The notes below the pieces were generated by a model. It worked only from the letters and a program-made list of their open reading frames with translations, had not been told where the DNA came from and did not search any database. A stretch of DNA of 64,000 bases from Rudanella paleaurantiibacter (GTDB lineage Bacteria; Bacteroidota; Bacteroidia; Cytophagales; Spirosomataceae), in contig NZ_WELI01000005.1 of the NCBI RefSeq assembly GCF_009184635.1, positions 496,001-560,000 on the forward strand, given 5' to 3'. The translations under genes were made by a program, and so were the position numbers. Within the stretch, counting starts at the first letter, position 1. Every line of letters starts with the position of its first letter. Shown piece after piece: positions 26,031 through 35,486 of the stretch.

Positions 26031-26255
26031 ATGAGCTTTGTTAAAAACGTAGGATTTGTGGACCAAATGGTTCGCGCTTTGCTGATTATTGATATTTTAG
26101 TAGCGTATCTGATGGGCTTTATCACCGGCCTGAGTGCGTTTATGCTCGCTGCACTGGCGCTGGTTCTGACGGTGACCTGTCTGATGGGCTATTGTCCGGT
26201 TTACCGGTTGCTTGGCCTCTCAACCCGGCACGAAGAGCAGAACACACGTCTGTAA
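26031..26255 (+). CDS. DUF2892 (YgaP-like) two-helix membrane protein
   Basis: Starting at the ATG at 26031 (MSFVKNVGFVDQMVRALLII), the protein has 74 residues, two hydrophobic helices (about 14-31 and 34-53) and the short CLMGYCPVYRLLG motif with two Cys after the second helix. This is the DUF2892 pattern, found alone or fused to rhodanese domains. The upstream in-frame ATG at 25989 overlaps the promoter and is rejected. Function is unknown; the Cys pair suggests sulfur or redox handling but that is inference. Confidence 0.8.
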   Translation: MSFVKNVGFVDQMVRALLIIDILVAYLMGFITGLSAFMLAALALVLTVTCLMGYCPVYRLLGLSTRHEEQNTRL

Positions 26256-26282
26256 GCGGTACACCAAAATCATACCCTCACC

Positions 26283-26313
26283 AACGGAGCAGGCAACCCC
26301 TGCTCCGTTTTTT
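26283..26313 (+). terminator. Terminator 5 bases before the next start codon
   Basis: An 11-bp stem (26283-26293 with 26299-26309) and 5-base loop are followed by six T. It ends the DUF2892 transcript and sits directly against the BtuF-like gene start. Confidence 0.8.
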
Positions 26314-26318
26314 CGTCT

Positions 26319-27062
26319 ATGAAAACGTCGCAACGGATTATTTCGCTGGTACCCTCACTGACCGAGCTCCTGTTTGACTTAGGGCTCGATGAAGAGATTG
26401 TGGGGTTGACCAGATTCTGTATTCACCCGGCCGACAAGGTGAAGAATCGACCGATAGTAGGCGGCACCAAACAGGTCGATTTTGAGAAGATTGCGGCCCT
26501 CGCCCCCACGCTGATTCTGGCGAACAAGGAGGAAAACACCAAAGTGGATGTTGAGCAACTGGCCCAAACATACCCGGTTTTAGTGACCGATGTTGTGACC
26601 GTTGACGATGCCCTATCCATGATTCGAACGGTGGGCCAACACGTAGACCGCCCCGAAGAAGCCGACACGCTGGCTAACCAAATTGGGGCTTCGTTGGCAT
26701 CACTCCCCCTCACCCCGACACCTCTGCGGGCTGCTTACCTGATCTGGCGAAAACCCTGGATGGTGGCAGGAAGCGAGACGTTTATCCATGCCATGCTGCC
26801 CCTGGCAGGCTTCAGCAATGTGTTTGCCGACCGCCCTCGGTATCCGGTAGTTACCCCCGACGATCTGCAACAGGCCGCACCCGAAGTAGTTCTGCTTTCG
26901 TCGGAGCCCTACCCATTCGGGCCGAAACACATTGACGAGCTTCGGGCCATTTGTCCGCAGGCCCGGATCGAACTGGTCGATGGGGAACTGTTTAGCTGGT
27001 ACGGCAGCCGAATTGCCCATTCGGCCGATTATTTCCGAACGCTCTGCAAGCGGATGGCCTAA
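26319..27062 (+). CDS. BtuF-like helical-backbone metal-receptor protein without signal peptide
   Basis: A 247-residue protein of the class III periplasmic-binding fold. RIISLVPSLTELLFDLGLDE at the N-terminus, GLTRFCIHPAD, IVGGTKQVDFEKIAALAPTL and LILANKEENTKVDVEQLAQ are typical of BtuF and related cobalamin or haem binders. There is no signal peptide or lipobox after the ATG at 26319, so it appears cytoplasmic. No ABC permease or ATPase is next to it. A cytoplasmic cobalamin-binding role is possible, since B12-dependent IcmF is coded in the same window, but unproven. Confidence 0.75.
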   Translation: MKTSQRIISLVPSLTELLFDLGLDEEIVGLTRFCIHPADKVKNRPIVGGTKQVDFEKIAALAPTLILANKEENTKVDVEQLAQTYPVLVTDVVTVDDALSMIRTVGQHVDRPEEADTLANQIGASLASLPLTPTPLRAAYLIWRKPWMVAGSETFIHAMLPLAGFSNVFADRPRYPVVTPDDLQQAAPEVVLLSSEPYPFGPKHIDELRAICPQARIELVDGELFSWYGSRIAHSADYFRTLCKRMA

Positions 27063-27145
27063 TGGCGTAATCGGGAGTTGGGTTTATGGGCGGCCAGCGT
27101 TCTGGTTTCGGGCTGACCCATTCGTGCGCTAAACCCAAAGCCGTT

Positions 27146-27661
27146 CTACAACTGTAGCTTGCTTTTAATGTCGCGAATGCGGTCGTTAAAGACCAGCTCA
27201 TCAAACGTAATGTTGGGCTCGCAGGTGGCCTCCAGGAGTTCCATCACAGCCGGATGATGCGGCACGCGCTTACCGGTACGCACGCTGATGTATTTCGACG
27301 TTACCCAGAGCACATTTTTCAGCTGCCGCCCGGCATCGTCGGTCATGTAGTATTCGGTTACGGTGGTATCTTCGGTAAAATGAATCACGCGGGATACAAT
27401 CCGTACCCATTCGCTCACCAACGCCGGCCGGATGTAAGCAATCTGATGCTGATACACCACCCAGCTCGTCCCAAACTCCCGAAACAACTGACCGGGGTTG
27501 AAGTCGTACAGCTTGGCTACCTGATCTTCGCGGGCATTGAAATAGTAATCAAAGTATTTGGCGTTGTTGAGGTGCTGAAGCGGGTCGCAGTCCTGAAACC
27601 GAATAATCATGCGCGATTCGGTTTCGGTCGGGTAACTTTTATAGGGGTCGCGTTTGAACAT
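27146..27661 (-). CDS. Acyl-CoA thioesterase, hotdog fold (4HBT type)
   Basis: A protein of 171 residues from the ATG at 27659-27661 (MFKRDPYKSYPTETES); an ATG six codons earlier (27679) is equally in frame. The motif IRFQDCDPLQHLNNAKYFDY carries the catalytic Asp and the HLNN helix of 4-hydroxybenzoyl-CoA-thioesterase-like enzymes, and VVYQHQIAYIRPAL continues the fold. It likely hydrolyses a medium or aromatic acyl-CoA. It is convergent with the BtuF-like gene and stands alone. Confidence 0.8.
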   Translation of the reverse strand: MFKRDPYKSYPTETESRMIIRFQDCDPLQHLNNAKYFDYYFNAREDQVAKLYDFNPGQLFREFGTSWVVYQHQIAYIRPALVSEWVRIVSRVIHFTEDTTVTEYYMTDDAGRQLKNVLWVTSKYISVRTGKRVPHHPAVMELLEATCEPNITFDELVFNDRIRDIKSKLQL

Positions 27662-27771
27662 GAACGAAGTTTTTCGCAAGATTAACCACTCTATACGTTG
27701 TTCAGCACATTTTAGGGCCGGATATTTGCGTTAGTACAATAAAACAAACAAAAAACCATAATTTTCGACGC

Positions 27772-28230
27772 ATGAGTGTTTTAACCCGCATGGCTTTCCT
27801 TTTCATTTTTATCGGCCTGTTTTCGTCGTTCCGAACCCTTTCCGTAGCCGACAATCCCGACGCTGTAGTCGGCACCTGGCTCAACGGCACCAAGCGTGGG
27901 CATGTGCAAATCTATAAGCAGGGCAACAAGTACTACGGGAAACTGATCTGGCTGAAAGAGCCCAACGACCCGGCCACCAACAAACCGAAGCTCGACAGCA
28001 AAAACCCGGATGCCAAGATGCAGTCGCGACCACTGATGGGCCTGAACATCATGAACGATTTTCAGTTCGATGGCGGCAATGTGTGGGACGAAGGGAAGAT
28101 TTATAACCCCGAAGATGGCAAAACGTACAGCTGCAAAATGACGCTCAAAGACGCCAACACGCTCGATGTACGGGGTTACGTGGGCATCTCGCTCATCGGT
28201 AAAACCCAAACCTGGACACGAATTAAATAA
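27772..28230 (+). CDS. Secreted DUF2147 protein
   Basis: A 152-residue protein with an N-terminal hydrophobic signal (about 7-24) and then the DUF2147 pattern: VVGTWLNGTKRGHVQIYKQG, KYYGKLIWLKEP, MGLNIMNDFQFDGGNVWDEG, IYNPEDGKTYSCKMTLKD and a final LDVRGYVGISLIGKTQTW. Members are small lipocalin-like beta-rich exported proteins of unknown function. The next gene starts 20 bases later, so the two are probably co-transcribed. Confidence 0.85.
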   Translation: MSVLTRMAFLFIFIGLFSSFRTLSVADNPDAVVGTWLNGTKRGHVQIYKQGNKYYGKLIWLKEPNDPATNKPKLDSKNPDAKMQSRPLMGLNIMNDFQFDGGNVWDEGKIYNPEDGKTYSCKMTLKDANTLDVRGYVGISLIGKTQTWTRIK

Positions 28231-28250
28231 GCAGTGCTGCGTTTGGCTGA

Positions 28251-29396
28251 ATGACACACTCAACTCTAATTATCGGTGCTGGTCCGGCCGGACTCGCTAT
28301 GGCGGGTCAGCTGGCCCACCGGAACCCCACCCAACCGACGTTTACCGTTCTCGAAGCGAGCGAATATGTGGGGGTTGCCTGGCGTAACCATTACGACCGG
28401 CTTCACCTGCATACGGTAAAAGAACATTCGGCTCTGCCCCACCTACCCTACCCGAGTACGTACCCTACGTATGTTTCGCGGCTGGAGTTTGTCGAATATC
28501 TAGAACAATACGCCGAGCATTTTCGAATCCAGCCCCTGTTCAACCAACCGGTGCAGCGGATAAGCCGGTTAGCAAACGGACACTGGCAGGTGGCCACACC
28601 GACCGACACTTTTGAGGCCGAGCGCGTGGTGGTAGCCACCGGCTATAACCGAATACCCAACAAACCTGACCTACCCGGCCTGCGCGACTTCCGTGGCATT
28701 GTCTGGCACAGCCACGAATACCGCAACGGGGCCGCTTTTTCCGACGAAAACGTGCTCGTGATTGGCATGGGCAACACGGGGGCCGAGGTGGCCCTCGACC
28801 TGCTCGAACACGGCGCCCGACCCACCATATCGGTGCGAGGGCCCATCAGCATTGTCCGGCGCGATATGTTCGGAAAACCCACTCAGCCGTCGGCTATTTT
28901 TCTCAACAAATTCCCCAACTGGTTTTACGATTTTGTGGCGGGACTGTCGCAACGGCTCACCGTGGGCGATTTGTCGGCTTACGGGCTGGGCAAGCCTACG
29001 CACCCGCCCTCGTACCTGATTCGGGAAAAGGGCCGGATTCCGGTCATCGATCAGGGCACACTCGCCGAGATCAAAGCCGGACGCATTGCCGTGGCCCCGA
29101 GTATCGAGCGCATCAACGCCCGAACGGTCACGTTTAGTGACGGGTCGGAGCGGCCGTTTGATGCTATTGTGCTGGCTACCGGCTACCGGCCGGGGCTGCA
29201 ACCGGTGTTGGGCGAGGCCCTCTGCGCCAACGTTCTGAACGAACGGGGCTACCCAAAATCGCTCTGGTTCGATGAACCCGAACTGAAGGGTTTGTATTTT
29301 TTGGGCTTCAAAACACCGCTGACGGGCATTCTCCGCAGTCTCAATATCGATTCGGGTCAGATTGCCGCGCACATTCAAAAGCAAATGAAGGCGTAG
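28251..29396 (+). CDS. Flavin-containing monooxygenase-like NAD(P)/FAD oxidoreductase
   Basis: A 381-residue two-dinucleotide-fold enzyme. GAGPAG near the N-terminus (about 8-13) binds FAD and IGMGNTGAEVALDL in the middle binds NADPH. WHSHEYRN resembles the FMO fingerprint FxGxxxHxxxY, and DAIVLATGYRPGL is the late family motif. This is the layout of YUCCA-like and Trk-like monooxygenases acting on soft nucleophiles or ketones. The substrate is not evident. It follows the DUF2147 gene closely. Confidence 0.82.
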   Translation: MTHSTLIIGAGPAGLAMAGQLAHRNPTQPTFTVLEASEYVGVAWRNHYDRLHLHTVKEHSALPHLPYPSTYPTYVSRLEFVEYLEQYAEHFRIQPLFNQPVQRISRLANGHWQVATPTDTFEAERVVVATGYNRIPNKPDLPGLRDFRGIVWHSHEYRNGAAFSDENVLVIGMGNTGAEVALDLLEHGARPTISVRGPISIVRRDMFGKPTQPSAIFLNKFPNWFYDFVAGLSQRLTVGDLSAYGLGKPTHPPSYLIREKGRIPVIDQGTLAEIKAGRIAVAPSIERINARTVTFSDGSERPFDAIVLATGYRPGLQPVLGEALCANVLNERGYPKSLWFDEPELKGLYFLGFKTPLTGILRSLNIDSGQIAAHIQKQMKA

Positions 29397-29477
29397 ACCC
29401 GGCCATTTTCGGTTAGTTATGGGTATTAGACTGGGGTTTTTGGTTGATGGCGGGTGCGCCATTCTTCACAATCCCCG

Positions 29478-29485
29478 TACCTTTG
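29478..29485 (+). promoter_or_regulatory. -7 element TACCTTTG directly before the TatD start codon
   Basis: An exact TAnnTTTG match ends 4 bases before the ATG at 29490, the same spacing as at the Fur-like gene, again implying a leaderless or nearly leaderless transcript. Confidence 0.5.
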
Positions 29486-29489
29486 CGGC

Positions 29490-30332
29490 ATGATTTTTAT
29501 CGACACGCACGCGCACATCTACGATAAACAGTTCGGGGCCGAACGCTACCCCGGCGGGCCCGAAGGTATGTTGCAAACCGCCCGTAGTCAGCAGGTAGAG
29601 CAAATCTGGATGCCCAACTGCGATTCGGAGACCATTCCGGGCATGATGGCTCTGGCGCAGGCCTTCCCCGAGCGGTGTCTGCCCATGATGGGCCTGCACC
29701 CCACCTACGTCAACGAGACGATGGACACCGAACTGGCCGAGATGGAAAAGCAGTTGAATAGCTATCCGTTCATGGCCGTGGGCGAAATTGGCCTCGACTT
29801 TTATTGGGACATGACCCATGTAGACCGGCAGTTCGAAGCCTTTCGGATTCAGTTGGGCTGGGCCTCGGCCCAAAACCGATTTGTGTCGATGCACACCCGC
29901 TCCGGGCACGACCGTAACGCCTTCGCCGAAGCCGCCGACCTGATTGAGTCGTTGGCTCTGCCTAACCTGACGGGTATTTTCCACTGCTTTGTGGGTACGC
30001 TCGACGAAGCTCGACGCGCCATTGACCTGGGCTTTCTGCTGGGTATTGGCGGAGTGGCAACGTTTAAAAATGGGGGACTCGATAAAGTCCTGCCCTACAT
30101 TGGCCCCGAACACATTGTGCTCGAAACCGATAGCCCGTACCTGGCGCCGATTCCGTACCGGGGCAAGCGCAATGAACCCGCCTACATTCCGCTGGTAGCC
30201 GCCCGAGTTGCCGAGCTGATGAACCTGCCGCTCACCGAGATTGCGCGGCACACCACCGCCAACGCCAACCGGTTGCGGCAGCCAAGTCAGGCATCGATCA
30301 ACGCTACTTCTGAGGCCACCTCTGACCGCTAA
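29490..30332 (+). CDS. TatD-family metal-dependent hydrolase (DNase-like)
   Basis: From the ATG at 29490 (MIFIDTHAHIYDKQF) the protein has 280 residues; a start 12 codons upstream would include the -7 element. The TIM-barrel metal site is visible: DTHAHI, AVGEIGLDFYWD with the bridging Glu, MHTRSGHD, GIFHCFVGT and ETDSPYLAPIPYRGKRNEP. TatD proteins act as 3'-5' exonucleases in DNA repair or degradation. It precedes the asparaginase gene by 45 bases and is likely co-transcribed with it. Confidence 0.92.
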   Translation: MIFIDTHAHIYDKQFGAERYPGGPEGMLQTARSQQVEQIWMPNCDSETIPGMMALAQAFPERCLPMMGLHPTYVNETMDTELAEMEKQLNSYPFMAVGEIGLDFYWDMTHVDRQFEAFRIQLGWASAQNRFVSMHTRSGHDRNAFAEAADLIESLALPNLTGIFHCFVGTLDEARRAIDLGFLLGIGGVATFKNGGLDKVLPYIGPEHIVLETDSPYLAPIPYRGKRNEPAYIPLVAARVAELMNLPLTEIARHTTANANRLRQPSQASINATSEATSDR

Positions 30333-30377
30333 CGGGTGTGCCGAATTCTGTTTTTAGTTCAATACACTTCATCCGTC

Positions 30378-31439
30378 ATGATTCGAATTAACCCGGCCCT
30401 GCCGCACAAGCCCCGCGTGTCGGTGCTGGTCATTTATACCGGTGGCACCCTCGGTATGGTGTACGACCATCCGACTGGTCAACTGGTTCCGTTCAACTTT
30501 GAGCAGGTACTCGACCGTGTACCCGAAATTCACCGGCTCGATTTTGAAATCGACCTGATTACCCTGCCCACCATCATCGATTCGTCGAACATGACCCCGG
30601 CCATCTGGGCCGAACTGGCGGGATTAGTGCATACCCATTACAGCACCTACGATAGCTTCGTGATTCTGCACGGCACCGACACAATGGCCTACACGGCTTC
30701 GGCGCTCAGTTTTATGCTCTGCAATTTGCAGAAACCCGTGATTCTGACGGGGGCACAACTCCCGATTGGGGTGGCCCGCACCGACGCTCGTGAAAACTTT
30801 ATAACGGCCCTCGAAATTGCGGCTGCCCTCGACACCGAGGGGCAACCGATGGTGCCTGAGGTGAGTGTCTATTTCAACTCGGTACTGCTGCGGGGCAACC
30901 GGGCTACCAAACAGGAGAGCGTTCATTTCAACGCGTTCCACTCTGAAAACTACCCGCATCTGGCTATGGCTGGGGTTCGGATTGAGTATAACCGACCGTT
31001 TATCCGCCGGCTTCAGCCCGACGTTGACCTCACCATCCAGACCGAGATGGACGCCAACGTGGCCATTCTGAAGCTATTCCCAGGCATTACCGAACCGGTC
31101 GTAAAGGCCATTCTGGAAATGCCCGGCCTGCGCGGGGTGGTACTCGAAACCTTCGGGGCGGGCAATGCCCCCACCGAACGCTGGTTTCTGGATGCCCTGA
31201 AAACAGCCAACGACCGGGGCATTGTTCTGTTCAACGTGTCGCAGTGCGAGGGCGGACGCGTAACGCAGGGGCAGTACCAAACGAGTACCCGCATGGGCGA
31301 AATCGGGGTAATCAGCGGAGCCGACATTACCACCGAGGCCGCCATTACCAAACTGATGTACCTGTTGGGGCAGGAAACCGACCCGGCCCGGCTGCGGCAT
31401 CGGCTGGGCGAACCGCTTTGTGGCGAAATGAGTCTATGA
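30378..31439 (+). CDS. ansA: Type I (cytoplasmic) L-asparaginase
   Basis: The chosen ATG at 30378 gives 353 residues and no signal peptide. The two catalytic threonine motifs are seen: IYTGGTLGMV near 20-29 and LHGTDTMAYTASALSFML near 100, which includes the Thr-Asp pair. PVILTGAQLPI and the late LFNVSQCEGGRV match the family. It converts Asn to Asp and ammonia. Its stop codon overlaps the ATG of the next small gene (ATGA), a sign of coupled translation. Confidence 0.9.
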   Translation: MIRINPALPHKPRVSVLVIYTGGTLGMVYDHPTGQLVPFNFEQVLDRVPEIHRLDFEIDLITLPTIIDSSNMTPAIWAELAGLVHTHYSTYDSFVILHGTDTMAYTASALSFMLCNLQKPVILTGAQLPIGVARTDARENFITALEIAAALDTEGQPMVPEVSVYFNSVLLRGNRATKQESVHFNAFHSENYPHLAMAGVRIEYNRPFIRRLQPDVDLTIQTEMDANVAILKLFPGITEPVVKAILEMPGLRGVVLETFGAGNAPTERWFLDALKTANDRGIVLFNVSQCEGGRVTQGQYQTSTRMGEIGVISGADITTEAAITKLMYLLGQETDPARLRHRLGEPLCGEMSL

Positions 31440-31669
31440 CAACCTCGCCCCGGCCCCACTCATTTTTCATTCGGCTACTCCGGTTTGTACTGGCGGTTAC
31501 CATGACCGGCGTAGTACTGGTTACGGCAGTAGGCTGCTTTTTCGCCACCAACTGGTGGGGCACCCTCAGTATCGTGGTGACCGGACTAGGCATTAACATC
31601 GTGTTGGCTTTACTGCACAGCTGGCTCAAACACTACCCCCGCCCCTGGGCCGAATGGCGCGAATGGTAA
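31436..31669 (+). CDS. Small two-helix membrane protein coupled to asparaginase
   Basis: A 77-residue frame starting at the ATG that overlaps the ansA stop codon. Two hydrophobic helices (about 12-34 and 40-60) are joined by a short loop with NWWGT, followed by a basic and Trp-rich end (HYPRPWAEWREW). The overlap and the intrinsic terminator shortly after support expression as the last gene of the tatD-like/ansA unit. Not recognised as a known family. Confidence 0.6.
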   Translation: MTTSPRPHSFFIRLLRFVLAVTMTGVVLVTAVGCFFATNWWGTLSIVVTGLGINIVLALLHSWLKHYPRPWAEWREW

Positions 31670-31709
31670 GCCACACAGCGCGTCATCAATCCGTTTAGTT
31701 ATCCCGAAC

Positions 31710-31736
31710 AGCCCGTTACCCAACGGGCTTTTTTAT
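31710..31736 (+). terminator. Terminator after the small membrane protein gene
   Basis: AGCCCGTT pairs with AACGGGCT around a short loop and is followed by six T, 40 bases past the stop codon. Confidence 0.8.
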
Positions 31737-31830
31737 TGCGGGTAACCGACTGAGTATTTGACCCGGACACCCGGCTTTATCGGGTACAAGTCGACCCGCA
31801 ACGTTTTGCCCCAAGCCCCGGATTCCAATC

Positions 31831-34401
31831 ATGGTTAAGCCCGCTTTTTACCCGCTGCTTCTGGCCACCGGCCTGCTGAGTATGGTCAGCTTCACGACGA
31901 ACCTCAGCCCTGCCTACGACGACACCTCGCCCATACTCACGCCCGCGCAGGAAGAAGCTACGTTTCAGCTTGAACCCGGCCTGAGCATACAGCTGGTAGC
32001 CGCCGAACCGCTGGTACAAGCCCCGGTCGTGATTAACTTCGATGCCGATGGCCGACTTTGGGTCGTTGAAATGCGGGGGTATATGTCGACGATCGACGCG
32101 AGCAAGGAAAGCAAGCCAAGCGGGCGGGTATCGGTGCTGGAAGACACAAACAGCGACGGGCAGATGGACAAAGCGACGGTGTACCTCGATAGTCTCATCA
32201 TGCCCCGGGCGATGGCGTTTGCGCCCGATGGCGTTCTGGTGGCCGAAAACGGGGCTTTGTGGCTTACCAAAGACCATAACGGCGACCTGAAAGCCGACAC
32301 TAAAACCCTCATTGATAAAGACTATGCCGGGAGTGCCCTGCCCGAACATGCAGGCAACGGCCTTTGGCGCGGGCTTGACAACTGGTACTACAACGCTAAA
32401 TCGCGGTTTCGGTACCGGCACACAAACGGCACCTGGCAACGCGATTCCACCGAGTTTCGGGGGCAATGGGGTTTGAGTCACGACAATCAGGGACGGCTGC
32501 ACTACAACTACAACTGGTCGCAGCTACACGCCGACCTGGTGCCGCCTAATTACCTCAGCGCCAACCGGAACCATACGCCTACCACGGGTATCGACCACGG
32601 GCTGACGGTCGAGCGGCAGATTTACCCTATCCGGTCGAACCCAGCCGTGAACCGGGGCTACATTCCGGGAACACTCGACAAAAACAACCGTCTGCTCGAA
32701 TTTACGGCGGCCTGTTCGCCCCTTGTGTACCGGGGCACCGCACTCCCCGCCGAGTTTTCCAATAATGTGTTTGTCTGCGAACCGGCGGGTAACCTGGTCA
32801 AACGCAACGTTGTCACGGCTAATGGCCCGGTGCTGGCAGCCCGCGACTCTCACCCCGGCCGCGAATTTCTGGCATCCACCGACGAACGGTTCCGGCCGGT
32901 ACACATGGCAACCGGCCCCGATGGGTCGCTGTACGTAGCCGATATGTACCGGGGCATTATTCAACACGCGGCCTACATGACGCCTTACCTCAAGGAACAA
33001 ACGCTGGCCCGTAACCTGACGCAGCCCATTGACCGGGGGCGTATCTGGCGAATTGTTCCGAAAAACTGGCAGGCCGCCCCCACCCAGAAACTAAGCCGGG
33101 CCACTACCGATGAACTGATTCAGGCATTGAACAGCCCCGACGGCTGGCACCGCGATATGGCGCAGCACCTGCTGGTGGCCCGCAACAACGCCGACGCTCG
33201 CTCCGCCCTAAACGCACTGGCGCAGAAAGGAACCAACCCATTCGGACGGGCGCAGGCCCTCTGGACACTCGACGGACTGAAACAAAACCGGCCCGATGTG
33301 TTGCTCAGTCTGCTGACCGATGCGCATCCGTTTGTGCAGACTACCGCCCTCCGGTTGCTGGAGCCGTTTGCGCAAACCGATGCCACCGTGCGGGCTAAAC
33401 TCGCTGACGAGTTGCTAAAAAGCGTCAACACGGCCCCGGCCGACGTTTGTTTGCAAATGGCCCTGTCGGCGCGGGTTCTCGACCGCCCGGCGGCCCATGC
33501 CTTGCTGGAGGCCATAGTCAGCCGCCCGCTTCTGCGAGAGCCGCTGATGCGGGATGCCGTGCTGAGTAGCCTTTCTAACAGCGAATGGGCCTTTTTGAAC
33601 CGACTTTGGAAAGCCCCCCGTTGGCAAACCACCGACCCCGCCCGCGAGATTTTTGTAGAAATGCTGGGGACTTCGGTAGTTAGAAAGGGTGCTGCCGAAG
33701 AGCTTTCAGCCCTGCTAACCCTGCTCGACAATCCGGCCAAACCCTTCGGGTGGCGCGAAAAAGCCTTGCTTTCGGGCCTGACCGTAGGTAGCTCGGCCAC
33801 TAAAACTACCGCTGTCCGGCTGGCCAAAGCCCCGCGTTTGCTCAATCGGCCGAATCACCCGCTTACGGCCGCACAAACAGGAGCCCTCACAAACCTGTAC
33901 GATTGGCCCGGCAAAACACAACGTCTACCAGGAACCGCTTCGGCCGGACAAAAAGCGAACGCCCTGTCGGCCGATGACCAGAAACTCTTTGCCACCGGTC
34001 GGCAGATGTACCTGAGCACCTGTTCGGGTTGCCACGGCACCAACGGGGCAGGTATGGCCCGCTTTGCCCCGCCCCTCATCAACTCCGACTGGGTACTGGG
34101 CGACGGTAAGCGCCTGGCGCTCATCTTGCTGCACGGCATGGAAGGCCCGGTGAATGTAGCGGGAAAGGTGTATAACGCCCCCGATATTCTGCCGGTTATG
34201 CCCGCCCACTCAACCCTCGACGACAACGCCATTGCGGCCATTCTGACCTACATCCGCAACGAATGGGGCCACAACGCCGGTCCTGTAAGTCGGCGGTTGG
34301 TGGGCATGACCCGCGTGACCTCGCAGGGGCGCGTGGTACCCTGGACCGTTAAAGACCTAAACGAGTATATGCTTCAAAACGGGGCAGAGTCGGGCAAATA
34401 G
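31831..34401 (+). CDS. Membrane-bound/secreted dehydrogenase with cytochrome c domain (PVC-type)
   Basis: An 856-residue exported protein with a signal peptide (about 1-28). Residues 45-420 form a beta-propeller of the glucose/sorbosone-dehydrogenase-like type (VEMRGYMSTIDASKES, MPRAMAFAPDGVLVAENGAL, HMATGPDGSLYVADMYRG). A helical HEAT-repeat-like region spans about 430-690. The C-terminal cytochrome c domain binds haem through CSGCHG (about 730) and has a later Met-rich loop with VMPAHS. Such proteins oxidise sugars or related alcohols in the periplasm and pass electrons to the respiratory chain. It is the first gene of a plus-strand catabolic cluster. Confidence 0.82.
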   Translation: MVKPAFYPLLLATGLLSMVSFTTNLSPAYDDTSPILTPAQEEATFQLEPGLSIQLVAAEPLVQAPVVINFDADGRLWVVEMRGYMSTIDASKESKPSGRVSVLEDTNSDGQMDKATVYLDSLIMPRAMAFAPDGVLVAENGALWLTKDHNGDLKADTKTLIDKDYAGSALPEHAGNGLWRGLDNWYYNAKSRFRYRHTNGTWQRDSTEFRGQWGLSHDNQGRLHYNYNWSQLHADLVPPNYLSANRNHTPTTGIDHGLTVERQIYPIRSNPAVNRGYIPGTLDKNNRLLEFTAACSPLVYRGTALPAEFSNNVFVCEPAGNLVKRNVVTANGPVLAARDSHPGREFLASTDERFRPVHMATGPDGSLYVADMYRGIIQHAAYMTPYLKEQTLARNLTQPIDRGRIWRIVPKNWQAAPTQKLSRATTDELIQALNSPDGWHRDMAQHLLVARNNADARSALNALAQKGTNPFGRAQALWTLDGLKQNRPDVLLSLLTDAHPFVQTTALRLLEPFAQTDATVRAKLADELLKSVNTAPADVCLQMALSARVLDRPAAHALLEAIVSRPLLREPLMRDAVLSSLSNSEWAFLNRLWKAPRWQTTDPAREIFVEMLGTSVVRKGAAEELSALLTLLDNPAKPFGWREKALLSGLTVGSSATKTTAVRLAKAPRLLNRPNHPLTAAQTGALTNLYDWPGKTQRLPGTASAGQKANALSADDQKLFATGRQMYLSTCSGCHGTNGAGMARFAPPLINSDWVLGDGKRLALILLHGMEGPVNVAGKVYNAPDILPVMPAHSTLDDNAIAAILTYIRNEWGHNAGPVSRRLVGMTRVTSQGRVVPWTVKDLNEYMLQNGAESGK

Positions 34402-34427
34402 CCCATTTTCCTAAACCCTTTCCGGCC

Positions 34428-35486
34428 ATGAACAGACGTGCGTTTTTACAACAGGCTTCGGCCGGTGCCGTAGTATTATCCCTGCCCGAACTACCCTCAT
34501 TGGCCCGTCAGGAGCGAATGGGTATAGTGGTACACTCCTACGCGCACCGCTGGAACGCCAAAACCCCCAGTACCCGTTACCCGGCCCTCACGAGCGCCCT
34601 CGACTTGCTCGACCACTGCCAGCAAGTAGGCGGAGGTGGTATTCAGGTGGTGGTGAATAACTGGGCCGACGATTTTGCCCGCAACGTACGCGACTGGCGC
34701 GAAAAACTTGGGCTTTACCTCGAAGGCTCAGTAGCAACGCCCAAAACCCCAGCCGATGTGGCCGCTTTTGAGCGCAACGTGATAGCCGCCAAAGAAGCCG
34801 GTGCCCGTATTCTCCGAACGGTTTGTTCGAGCGGACGCCGGTACGAGATTCTGCGGTCGGCCGAGGGGTTTGATGAAATGCGTAAAAATGCGCTCGCTTC
34901 GCTTCAGCTGGCCGAGCCCATTTTACGCAAACATGGCGTAAAACTGGCCGTTGAAAACCATAAAGACTGGCGCGCGCCTGAGTTGGCCGCCATGATGAAG
35001 AGCCTCAGCAGCGAATGGCTTGGCGTAACTATCGACTTTGGTAACAACCTTGCCTTGCTCGAAGATTCGACCGAGGTGGTACAGACCCTGGCCCCCTACG
35101 TGTTGTCGACCCATGTGAAAGACATGGCGCTCGAACCGTATGCCGACGGGTTTCTGTTGTCGGAAGTGCCTCTTGGCAAAGGGATTCTGGACTTGCCAAC
35201 CCTGTTTGCTCTCTGCCGAAAACATAACCCGGCCGTGACTTTCAACCTCGAAATGATTACCCGCGACCCGCTCGAAATTCCGTGCCTGAAACCGGAGTAC
35301 TGGGCTACATTTGCGCAGGTGCCCGGCTCCGACCTGGCCCGAACGCTGCGGCAGGTCAACGGCCCCAAAACAGCGGAAAAACTGCCCCGCATTTCGCCCC
35401 TTAGCCCGGAGGAACGGCTGGCTGCCGAACAGGAGAATATTGTGGCCTGCATACAGTACAGCCAGAAAACACTCGGGCTCCGCTGA
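34428..35486 (+). CDS. Sugar phosphate isomerase/epimerase-like TIM-barrel protein with Tat-like signal
   Basis: A 352-residue xylose-isomerase-like TIM barrel. The start MNRRAFLQQASAGAVVLSLP is a twin-arginine signal, so it is exported folded. Metal-site residues are visible in KLAVENHKDWRAPELAAM, GVTIDFGNNLAL, LSTHVKDMAL and FNLEMITRDP. It would isomerise or epimerise a sugar or keto-sugar. It starts 27 bases after the dehydrogenase gene, so the pair probably act on the same exported substrate. Confidence 0.8.
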   Translation: MNRRAFLQQASAGAVVLSLPELPSLARQERMGIVVHSYAHRWNAKTPSTRYPALTSALDLLDHCQQVGGGGIQVVVNNWADDFARNVRDWREKLGLYLEGSVATPKTPADVAAFERNVIAAKEAGARILRTVCSSGRRYEILRSAEGFDEMRKNALASLQLAEPILRKHGVKLAVENHKDWRAPELAAMMKSLSSEWLGVTIDFGNNLALLEDSTEVVQTLAPYVLSTHVKDMALEPYADGFLLSEVPLGKGILDLPTLFALCRKHNPAVTFNLEMITRDPLEIPCLKPEYWATFAQVPGSDLARTLRQVNGPKTAEKLPRISPLSPEERLAAEQENIVACIQYSQKTLGLR

